38,254 bases of DNA from Opitutus sp. GAS368. GTDB lineage: Bacteria > Verrucomicrobiota > Verrucomicrobiia > Opitutales > Opitutaceae. A model generated the notes under the pieces. It worked only from the letters and a program-made list of their open reading frames with translations. It made no database searches and was not told the origin of the DNA. Position numbers and translations under genes: made by a program. Below, in pieces: positions 31,495-38,254 of the stretch; position 1 is the stretch's first letter; every line of letters begins with the position of its first letter. The stretch covers positions 1-38,254 of the forward strand of contig CAMDRP010000018.1 of assembly GCA_945906965.1 (NCBI GenBank), written 5' to 3'.

Positions 31495-32334
31495 ATGACT
31501 GTGTCGCAACTCCATCTCGCAAACGTGAAACGCTCGGGCGAAATTTTAACCGCCGCGTTGGCCGGTCGCGCTCCGAAGATCGCGATCATTTTAGGTTCCG
31601 GCCTCGGTGGACTCGCGGATCGCATCGAGCAAGCCGTGACGGTGCCGTACGCGGAGTTGCCCGGTTTCCCGGTGTTGACGGTGATGGGCCATACGGGCGC
31701 GTTGGTCGCGGGATTGCTCAATGACGTGCCGGTGATCGTGCTCAAGGGCCGGAAACATTTTTACGAGACCGATGACCCGTATCCGCTAAAAACGATGGTG
31801 CGGACCTTGCGCGCGGTGGGCGTGGAAACGTTATTTTTGTCGAATGCGGCGGGCAGTTTGCGCGCGTCGATCGGCGTGAGTCAGCTGATGTTGATCACGG
31901 ATCATATTAATTTTCTCGGCCTGAATCCGCTGACGGGCGCGAACGACGAAGATTTCGGCCCGCGCTTTTTTGGGATGAGCGACGCTTGGGATCCTCAGCT
32001 TTCGCAGAAAATATCGGTCGCGGCGGCGCAGGAAAAAATTCCGCTACACCGCGGTGTTTACATGGCGTTTCGCGGGCCGTCGTTTGAGACGCCGGCGGAG
32101 ATTCGCATGGCGCAAATTTGGGGCGCGGATGCGGTCGGAATGTCCAGCGTGCCCGAGTGCCTGATCGCGCGGCATTGCGGCCTCAAAGTTGTCGGCGTGT
32201 CGTGTATCACCAACATGGGCGCAGGGCTTTCCGATGAACAGCTCACGCACGCGCACACGCTTAAAAATGCCGCCAAAGGCGCGGCGGATTTCGAGCGACT
32301 CGTGAGCGCGGCGGTGCCGTTGCTGGCCGGTTAA
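31495..32334 (+). CDS. punA: Purine nucleoside phosphorylase (trimeric family)
   Basis: The 279-residue protein cleaves purine nucleosides with phosphate. Family blocks are ILGSGLGGLADRI (phosphate loop), MGHTGALVAG, LKGRKHFYETDDPYP, LSNAAGSL, YMAFRGPSFETPAEIRM (glutamate for base binding), GADAVGMSSVPECLIARH and CITNMGAGL (asparagine). ATG at 31495 is used; a TTG just upstream is in frame. It stands alone, divergent from lipB. Confidence 0.93.
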   Translation: MTVSQLHLANVKRSGEILTAALAGRAPKIAIILGSGLGGLADRIEQAVTVPYAELPGFPVLTVMGHTGALVAGLLNDVPVIVLKGRKHFYETDDPYPLKTMVRTLRAVGVETLFLSNAAGSLRASIGVSQLMLITDHINFLGLNPLTGANDEDFGPRFFGMSDAWDPQLSQKISVAAAQEKIPLHRGVYMAFRGPSFETPAEIRMAQIWGADAVGMSSVPECLIARHCGLKVVGVSCITNMGAGLSDEQLTHAHTLKNAAKGAADFERLVSAAVPLLAG

Positions 32335-32347
32335 TGGCGCGGTGAGG

Positions 32348-33688
32348 TCAGCCCGCGTGCGGGTGCTGATAGGGCGCGCGGTAGGCGCGCTTCAGTAACT
32401 TCGCGGCGGCAGGGGAATTGGTGATTTGCTCGCTCTGAGCGTCCCACGTGAGGCGGTCGCCGGTTTCGTAGGCGATCATCGCTAGTTTGACGGTGCTCGT
32501 GGAAAGATGCGCGTCGGCGAGGGTGCCGCTGGGGGCTTTGCGTTGGCGCACACCGTCGAGGAATTCACCGAGATGCGTAGCGCTCATGTCGCCTTTGACT
32601 TCGCGGACTTGGCGCTCGGCGCCTTTGGTGCCGGGCAAGTGAATCCATTTAGTATCGGAGACGAAAATCGTGCCTTTTTCGCCGTAGAAAAAGATACCGT
32701 TGTTGAATTCGGGCGTGAGCTCGGCGGAACCCCAGTGGCGGTGGCGCCATGTGACGGGACAGCGCGCAAATTCGAAATGCGCCGTGAGCGTGTCAGGCGT
32801 GGTGATCTTGCCTTGAAGTTGGTAAAGTCCGCCGGTGGCGCTGATGAAGCGCGGGGCGGTTTCGTTGAGGATAAAGCGAGTCGCGTCGATCAGGTGGATG
32901 CCCCAATCAAAGAGGTGGCCTTGGCCGTATGTTTTTTCGAGGCGCCAATTTTTGTGGCCGACTTGCGCGCTGTAGGGAATCAGCGGGCCGGGGCCACACC
33001 ACAGTTCCCAATCGAGCGAGGGTGGCGGCGTGACGGGCGCGGGGTTGGCGGTGCCGGCAGTGAAATGGATCTGGGCATCAACGTTGACGATGCGGCCGAG
33101 CGAGCCGGCGGCGATAAAGTCGCGGACCGCGTGAAAGGCGGTGCTCTGGCGGCGTTGAAAACCGATTTGCACAATGCTGCGGCTCTTGGCGGCTGCATCG
33201 AGCATCGCGCGGCCTTCACGAATGTCGTAGGCGAGAGGTTTTTCGCAGTAGACGTCGAGTCCGCGTTGCACGGCGGCGATAAAGGGCAACGCGTGCCACT
33301 GGGTTGGTGTGGCGATGATGACGCCTTCGAGCCCGGGCGCGGCGAGAAGATCGGCGTAGTGTTTGAACGTGAGAGGCCGCGAACCTTGGAGCTTTTCAAT
33401 CTCCACGGCGGTGCTGGCGAGGTGCTCGCTGTCGATATCGCAAAGCGCGCTGATCTGGGCGCCGCCGGCCTTGAAGGCGGCCTTGACGTTGACCATGCCC
33501 CACCAGCCGCAGCCGATGAGACCGAGTTTGACCGTGCGCGGGGCGGCGGTCGCGGGTACGGTCGAGGCGGGGGTTTGGGTCAAAGCGGGCGCGGCTTTTG
33601 TCTCGGCGGCTTCGGTGCGGAGGGCGGAGAGAGCAGTCGCGCCGAGGGCGGCGGTACCGAGGAATTGGCGGCGGTTGAGGGGTTTCAC
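32348..33688 (-). CDS. Gfo/Idh/MocA-family oxidoreductase, Tat-exported
   Basis: The 446-residue protein starts (GTG 33688) with a Tat signal, NRRQFLGTAALGATALSAL. The mature part has a Rossmann domain (VKLGLIGCGWWGMVNVKAAF; YCEKPLAYDIREG, with the catalytic-site lysine in EKP) and the long alpha/beta domain with GQGHLFDWGIHLIDATRFIL. It is of the exported, glycoside-related branch common in Verrucomicrobia and Planctomycetes, where NAD must be carried out bound. The stop is 14 bp from the nucleoside phosphorylase stop (convergent). Confidence 0.88.
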   Translation of the reverse strand: MKPLNRRQFLGTAALGATALSALRTEAAETKAAPALTQTPASTVPATAAPRTVKLGLIGCGWWGMVNVKAAFKAGGAQISALCDIDSEHLASTAVEIEKLQGSRPLTFKHYADLLAAPGLEGVIIATPTQWHALPFIAAVQRGLDVYCEKPLAYDIREGRAMLDAAAKSRSIVQIGFQRRQSTAFHAVRDFIAAGSLGRIVNVDAQIHFTAGTANPAPVTPPPSLDWELWCGPGPLIPYSAQVGHKNWRLEKTYGQGHLFDWGIHLIDATRFILNETAPRFISATGGLYQLQGKITTPDTLTAHFEFARCPVTWRHRHWGSAELTPEFNNGIFFYGEKGTIFVSDTKWIHLPGTKGAERQVREVKGDMSATHLGEFLDGVRQRKAPSGTLADAHLSTSTVKLAMIAYETGDRLTWDAQSEQITNSPAAAKLLKRAYRAPYQHPHAG

Positions 33689-33818
33689 GAGGTCAGTTTC
33701 TAAAGATGCCGTCGCGGCGGAAAGTTAAAAATTTCACCCCCGGGCGTATTAGGGGGAATGTCACAGGGTGGAATTTCCGTTTGCCCCGAGTGAAACAGCG
33801 TGGATTGTGGAACCTTCC

Positions 33819-35357
33819 ATGAGCGACACTCCTCTTGATATTTCCCACGACCAGCATGCCGTGCGGCGCCAAAAGCTCGCCGAGATGCGCGCCGGGGGCT
33901 TCGACCCGTTTCGCGCCAGCGTGGCGCAGACCCATTTTTCGCAGGACGCGATCAAGCTCCACGTTGCCGGCCAAGACAACACCGTGACCGTGGCAGTCGC
34001 GGGCCGGCTTGTGACGATCCGCGATATGGGCAAGAGCCAGTTCGCGAAAATTCTCGATCAACAAGGTCAAATCCAGCTCTACCTTAAAAAAGACGTCTTG
34101 GGTGATGAAGCCTTCGCGATGTTCAAGAAGCTCGATCTGGGCGACATCATTGGCGTCAAAGGTACGCTGTTTGTGACAAAGACCGGCGAAGTCACCGTGC
34201 GGGTGGAAAGTTGCACGCTCGTTGCGAAGGCGCTGCGGCCGTTGCCAGAAAAGTGGCATGGGCTGAGCGATGCGGAGCAGGTTTATCGTCAGCGTTATCT
34301 CGATCTGATCGTGAACGCGGAGTCGCGGGCGCGGCTGTTGTTGCGCTCGAAAATCGTGTCGCACATCCGCCGCTTTCTCGACGCCCAGCAATTTATCGAA
34401 GTGGAAACCCCCGTGTTGCAAAGTGTCGCGGGTGGAGCGGCCGCGCGGCCTTTCCAGACGCACCACAATGCGCTGGGCGTGGATTTCGTGCTCCGTATTT
34501 CGCTCGAACTTTACCTCAAGCGCATGCTCGTCGGTGGCTTTGACCGCGTGTACGAGATCGGTCGCAATTTTCGCAATGAAGGCGTGTCGCGCCGTCATAA
34601 CCCCGAGTTCACCATGCTCGAGGTTTATCAGGCTTACAGCGACCACCGCGGGATGATGACGCTCATTAAAGACATGCTCACCTCACTCTGCCGCGACGTC
34701 CTCGGCACGACCAAGATCAAGCACGCCGCGAGCGGGCAAGAGATCGACTTCGGTGGCGAATGGCGCGAAGTGAATTACAAAGATCTCATCCGTGAAACCA
34801 CGGGCGACGCGGAGTGGTTTGCCCGTAGCAAGGCGGAAAAAATCGCCGGCGCCGAGAAACTCGGTCTCCACGTCGATCCGAAATGGGAAGAGTTCGAGAT
34901 CACCAATGAAATTTTCTCCAAGAAGATCGAGCCTACGCTGATCCAGCCGACCTTTGTCATGAAACTCCCCAAGGAGTTGTGTCCGTTGGCGAAAATCAGC
35001 CTCGATGATCCTTCGACCATCGATGTCTTCGAGCTCACGATCGGCGGCATGGAAGTCGCGCCGGCTTACTCCGAGCAGAACGATCCCGATGTGCAGCGTG
35101 CGATGTTTGAAGCGCAGGCCGGCGAGGAAAAGCAGAACATTGACCAAGATTTCCTCCTCGCGCTCGAACACGGTATGCCGCCCGCCGGTGGCATGGGCGT
35201 AGGTATCGATCGCTTGTGTATTTTGCTCACGGGCGCAGAGAGCATTCGTGACGTGATTCTCTTCCCGCAGCTCCGCCAGCGCGGTGAGGTGAAAATCGAA
35301 ACCGTTACTCCGGTCGCACTCGACAAGGTCTTCGCTTCGCCGAAGCCAACCGCCTAG
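33819..35357 (+). CDS. lysS: Lysyl-tRNA synthetase, class II
   Basis: The 512-residue enzyme has an N-terminal OB-fold anticodon-binding domain (VAGRLVTIRDMGKSQFAKI) and the class II core: motif 1 around QQFIEVETPVLQ, motif 2 in YEIGRNFRNEGVSRRHNPEF, and motif 3 GGMGVGIDRLCILLTG. It ends in FPQLRQRGE. I use ATG 33819. The TAG stop is 7 bp before lolC, so lysS heads the lolC-lolD-oxidoreductase unit. Confidence 0.96.
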   Translation: MSDTPLDISHDQHAVRRQKLAEMRAGGFDPFRASVAQTHFSQDAIKLHVAGQDNTVTVAVAGRLVTIRDMGKSQFAKILDQQGQIQLYLKKDVLGDEAFAMFKKLDLGDIIGVKGTLFVTKTGEVTVRVESCTLVAKALRPLPEKWHGLSDAEQVYRQRYLDLIVNAESRARLLLRSKIVSHIRRFLDAQQFIEVETPVLQSVAGGAAARPFQTHHNALGVDFVLRISLELYLKRMLVGGFDRVYEIGRNFRNEGVSRRHNPEFTMLEVYQAYSDHRGMMTLIKDMLTSLCRDVLGTTKIKHAASGQEIDFGGEWREVNYKDLIRETTGDAEWFARSKAEKIAGAEKLGLHVDPKWEEFEITNEIFSKKIEPTLIQPTFVMKLPKELCPLAKISLDDPSTIDVFELTIGGMEVAPAYSEQNDPDVQRAMFEAQAGEEKQNIDQDFLLALEHGMPPAGGMGVGIDRLCILLTGAESIRDVILFPQLRQRGEVKIETVTPVALDKVFASPKPTA

Positions 35358-35363
35358 TTCTCC

Positions 35364-36599
35364 GTGCCCTGGTACCTCTACCTCGCTCTGAAACAACTCT
35401 TCCCTACGGGGCGGAAGTTTCCGTTTTTCACGGCGATCTCGGTGCTGGGCGTAGCGTTGGGCGTGGCGTTGCTGGTGATCTCCACGAGCGTGATGGGCGG
35501 ATTTGGTTACGAAATCCGCCGCATGATCGTGGACACGCAAGGCGAAGTCCAAGTGCGCGCCGATAGTCTGATCAATGACTCGGTGGGCTTGCAGGCGCGC
35601 CTCGCGACCGTGCCGGGCGTGGTGGCCACGACGCCGTTTGCTGAAGGTGTCGTGATGCTCGAACACGAGCGCAAACCGGCGTATCCCGCGATGCAAGGAA
35701 TCGACGTGAATCGCGTGGGCGCCGTCGTACCGCTGGAGAAATTTATTCGCCTCGGTCGTCTTGAGGATCTCGACGACGACTCAGTGATTCTTAGTTCGAA
35801 ACTCGCGCTCTCGATCGGCGCGCGTCTGGGCAGTAAGGTCGAAGTGTATTCGCCGCTGTTGCTGGAGAAATTAAAAAACGACGAAGTCTTCCTGCCGCGC
35901 GAATTACGTGTCGTCGGCATTTTTGAGGTCGGTCACCAACAACTCGATAGTTCAGTCGTGCTCGTGACTTTGCGTCAGATGCAGGAACTCTACGGGCTCG
36001 GCGGCGCGATTCACGGCATCAACGTCAAGATCGCACCGAAGGCGGACGCCGACGCCGTCGCAAGTCTCATCAACGCTTCGCTACCGCCCGCGGCCCGCGC
36101 CCATGCCCGTTCTTGGATCGAGGCTAATCAGGATTTTCTCTTCATCCTTCAACTGGAGAAAAACATGATCTTTTTTCTACTCACGTTTATCATCATCGTT
36201 TCGGCGTTTTCTGTGACGAGTTCGCTGTTGATCTCAGTCGTGCGGAAAACCCGCGAGATCGGCCTGCTCGGCGCACTCGGCGCGGAGCCGCGGCAGGTGG
36301 CGGCGTGTTTTTGTTTTCAGGGCCTTTTAATCGGCTCGGCGGGGACGATGGTCGGGCTCGCGCTCGGTTTCGCGACGCTGCATTTTCGCAACTTGCTCGT
36401 CGAAGGCTTCACGCGGCTCACTGCGAGTGAGGAGGTACTCACCCGTTTTTACCAATTCAGCCAATTGCCGGCGCATACTGCGGTGGGTGATGTTATCTTA
36501 ATCATCGTCTGCTCTGTGGCGATTTCAACACTCGCCGGACTCCTGCCGGCGTGGCGTGCGGCTCGGCTCAAACCGGTGGAGGCCTTGCGCAATGAGTAA
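35364..36599 (+). CDS. lolC: Lipoprotein-releasing ABC transporter permease (LolC/LolE type)
   Basis: The 411-residue MacB/FtsX-type permease has a first span at about 20-45, a large periplasmic domain (about 50-265), and three further spans from about 270, 320 and 375. The C-terminus LLPAWRAARLKPVEALRNE is the typical FtsX/LolE coupling end. With LolD it extracts lipoproteins from the inner membrane. The start is GTG 35364. Only one permease precedes lolD, so the complex may be a homodimer. Confidence 0.9.
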   Translation: MPWYLYLALKQLFPTGRKFPFFTAISVLGVALGVALLVISTSVMGGFGYEIRRMIVDTQGEVQVRADSLINDSVGLQARLATVPGVVATTPFAEGVVMLEHERKPAYPAMQGIDVNRVGAVVPLEKFIRLGRLEDLDDDSVILSSKLALSIGARLGSKVEVYSPLLLEKLKNDEVFLPRELRVVGIFEVGHQQLDSSVVLVTLRQMQELYGLGGAIHGINVKIAPKADADAVASLINASLPPAARAHARSWIEANQDFLFILQLEKNMIFFLLTFIIIVSAFSVTSSLLISVVRKTREIGLLGALGAEPRQVAACFCFQGLLIGSAGTMVGLALGFATLHFRNLLVEGFTRLTASEEVLTRFYQFSQLPAHTAVGDVILIIVCSVAISTLAGLLPAWRAARLKPVEALRNE

Positions 36600-37254
36600 T
36601 GCTATTCTCACGGCGCGCGGATTGCGAAAAACGTTTCTGAGCGGCGATCGTCGCCTCGAGGTACTCACAGGCCTCGATCTCGATGTCGCGGCGGGCGAGA
36701 GCGTGAGTATCCGGGGCGAATCCGGTTCCGGCAAATCGACGTTGCTCCAACTCCTCGCCGGACTCGACGCGCCCGATGCGGGTACGCTCGCGTGGGCGGG
36801 CACGCCGGACACGGGCACGAAGCGGCGCGCGACGTTTCTTGGGATCGTGTTTCAATCTTTTTACCTCATGCCCGAGCTCAACGCCCGAGAAAACGTGCTG
36901 ATGGCGCGTCGCATTTTGGGTGGGATCGACGTTGAGGCGAGGACGCGAGCCGATGAATTACTTGCGAAAGTCGGTCTCACCGAGCGCATGACGCACATGC
37001 CAGCGCAGCTTTCCGGCGGTGAGCGTCAACGCGTTGCCGTGGCGCGTGCGCTCATGAATTCACCCCGCCTCATCCTCGCTGACGAGCCTACGGGTAATCT
37101 CGACGAACGTACGGGCGACGCCGTGATCGAGCTGTTGCTTGGGCTTTGCGCGGAGACGAAAACTTCGCTCGTGCTCGTAACCCACAATGCGGCGCACGCC
37201 CAAAAAACGCATCGCCAACTCGTTTTACGCGGCGGAACCTTTCCTCATGGCTAA
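36592..37254 (+). CDS. lolD: Lipoprotein-releasing ABC transporter ATPase (LolD type)
   Basis: The 220-residue ATPase of the LolD/MacB/FtsE group has Walker A GESGSGKSTL, Q-loop IVFQSFYLMPELNARENV, signature LSGGERQRVAVARAL, Walker B LILADEPTGNLD and H-loop VLVTHN. It overlaps lolC by eight bases at the start and the following oxidoreductase by eight bases at the end, which implies coupled translation of the three genes. Confidence 0.93.
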   Translation: MSNAILTARGLRKTFLSGDRRLEVLTGLDLDVAAGESVSIRGESGSGKSTLLQLLAGLDAPDAGTLAWAGTPDTGTKRRATFLGIVFQSFYLMPELNARENVLMARRILGGIDVEARTRADELLAKVGLTERMTHMPAQLSGGERQRVAVARALMNSPRLILADEPTGNLDERTGDAVIELLLGLCAETKTSLVLVTHNAAHAQKTHRQLVLRGGTFPHG

Positions 37255-38230
37255 ACCCAAAATCCGCTGCGGCGTCGTCGGGGTCGGCTCCCTCGGTCAG
37301 CACCACGCGCGTATCTACGCGAGCCTGCCCGGCGTTGAATTCGTCGGCATTTTCGAGTCCAACGACGCTCGTGCGGTTGAAATCTGCGCGAAATTCAACT
37401 GTCGCCGTTTCGCCACGCTGGAGGCGCTCGGTGAGGCCTGTGACGCGGTCTCGGTGGTCGTCCCGACGGATCGACACGCGGAAGTCGCCTTGCCGCTCCT
37501 CGCGCGCAAAACGCATCTACTGATCGAGAAACCGATCTGCGCTTCGCTGGAGGAAGCGGAACAAGTTTTGGCGGCGGCCCGGCAGTACGGTTGCCTCGTC
37601 CAGGTCGGGCACATCGAACATTTTAACCCTGTGATGGCCTTTTTGGAAAAACAGGTCGATCACCCGCAATATCTCACGGCGGAACGACTCGCCCCGTATC
37701 AGCCGCGCGGCACCGAAGTCGGCGTTGTGCTCGATCTGATGATTCACGATATCGGAATCGTGCTCGCGCTGATCAAATCGCCGATCGCGAAGATCGACAG
37801 CGTGGGTGTCAGCGTCCTCTCAAAAACCGAGGACATCGCCAACGCGCGCATCCAATTTGAAAACGGCTGTGTGGCTAATCTCAGTGCGAGCCGTATGAGC
37901 CTTAAGAAGGCCCGCGAGATCCGCGTGTTTCAGGATAACGCTTATCTCTCGCTCAACTTCATGGAGCAAAAAGGGCATCTGGTGAAGAAGAGCGACATCA
38001 TCGCCTACGGGCTCAAAATGAAAGTCGGCCTCGTGAAAGCCGGCGATGTGAGTTCGATCCCGGTGAAGGAAATTCCCATCGAGAAAGGTGAACCGCTCGC
38101 GCTCGAATTAGCGTCTTTTGTTGAGAGCGTGGCGCAGGCCCGTCAGCCGAAAGTCGGCGCGGCCCTGGGTAAATCAGCGCTGGAAGTGGCGATCACGATC
38201 ACCGAGCAGATTCGGGCGCAGCAACGCTGA
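37247..38230 (+). CDS. Gfo/Idh/MocA-family oxidoreductase
   Basis: The 327-residue NAD(P)-dependent oxidoreductase has GVVGVGSLGQHHARIYASL, VPTDRHAEVALPLL, HLLIEKPICASLEEA (EKP lysine) and GVVLDLMIHDIGIVLAL (the histidine-aspartate pair). It is not exported. Its eight-base overlap with lolD suggests a role linked to the cell envelope. A UDP-GlcNAc 3-dehydrogenase (GnnA) that makes 3-amino lipid A sugars is one possibility, but no aminotransferase partner is visible in this window. Confidence 0.85.
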   Translation: MAKPKIRCGVVGVGSLGQHHARIYASLPGVEFVGIFESNDARAVEICAKFNCRRFATLEALGEACDAVSVVVPTDRHAEVALPLLARKTHLLIEKPICASLEEAEQVLAAARQYGCLVQVGHIEHFNPVMAFLEKQVDHPQYLTAERLAPYQPRGTEVGVVLDLMIHDIGIVLALIKSPIAKIDSVGVSVLSKTEDIANARIQFENGCVANLSASRMSLKKAREIRVFQDNAYLSLNFMEQKGHLVKKSDIIAYGLKMKVGLVKAGDVSSIPVKEIPIEKGEPLALELASFVESVAQARQPKVGAALGKSALEVAITITEQIRAQQR

Positions 38231-38232
38231 CG

Positions 38233-38254
38233 ATGAGCGGGGCGATGCTACCTT
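38233..38254 (+). CDS. Start of a further gene, cut by the window edge
   Basis: An ATG two bases after the oxidoreductase stop opens MSGAMLP before the window ends. Spacing fits another gene of the lysS-lolC-lolD-oxidoreductase operon. Seven residues cannot identify it. Confidence 0.3.

Noticed and set aside
32507-33703. A 398-residue plus-strand frame antisense to the Gfo/Idh/MocA gene
   Set aside because: It is a mirror of a well-identified gene with a Tat signal and Rossmann motifs, and is itself motif-free.
33693-35696. Long minus-strand frames across lysS and the start of lolC
   Set aside because: lysS and lolC are unequivocal on the plus strand; the antisense frames are His/Arg-rich and patternless.

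Overview
The window looks like chromosomal DNA of a GC-rich Gram-negative bacterium. The gene content, the frequent lack of strong Shine-Dalgarno sites, the sugar-enzyme genes with Tat-type leaders, a histone-tail/starch-binding-like fusion and an RGG-rich protein suggest a Verrucomicrobium of the Opitutaceae type. This taxonomy is inferred from the sequence and was not tested by a search. Most genes are ordinary housekeeping ones, packed tightly with short overlaps.

Layout. Bases 1-423 are AT-rich or low-complexity DNA ending at a 3' fragment of tRNA-Leu(CAG) (424-483), the typical scar at the far end of an island integrated in a tRNA gene. Next come a vapBC pair (690-1297), tyrA, an EVE-domain gene, a 37-residue membrane peptide, an intact tRNA-Ala(CGC), a histone-tail/carbohydrate-binding fusion, a DUF374 acyltransferase, and the murA-ruvB pair. 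These are followed by an RGG-rich disordered protein, a dUTPase, a thioesterase and a one-Cys peroxiredoxin. From 10.6 to 14.5 kb, accessory DNA (a broken higBA-like pair between structured direct repeats, a second vapBC, an IS200/IS605-like end scrap) surrounds core genes (a YkgJ-like gene, ettA). From 14.5 to 21.7 kb are msrA, a fatty acid hydroxylase, an unusual methyltransferase, hslO, pnuC with a NadR-type kinase, an amidase and an exported TIM-barrel isomerase.

The most interesting metabolic region is 21.75-26.73 kb. It is a divergent five-gene cluster: a DegT-type aminotransferase and two amidohydrolases on the minus strand, and an SDR epimerase and a DHDPS-family aldolase on the plus strand. 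A 99-bp intergenic region between the two arms carries a symmetric 49-bp dyad. One amidohydrolase and the SDR lack key catalytic residues, so the pathway is unlikely to be a textbook one.

The right part holds a coiled-coil membrane protein, two more damaged toxin-antitoxin loci (28.1-29.6 kb), lipB-lipA, a purine nucleoside phosphorylase, a Tat-exported Gfo/Idh/MocA oxidoreductase, and a lysS-lolC-lolD-oxidoreductase operon whose next gene is cut by the window edge.

A theme across the window is five type II toxin-antitoxin loci, four of which carry a lesion in one partner: an amber codon in one HigB-like toxin, an ochre codon in another, an antitoxin with no canonical start, and an antitoxin with both a C-run frameshift and no canonical start.
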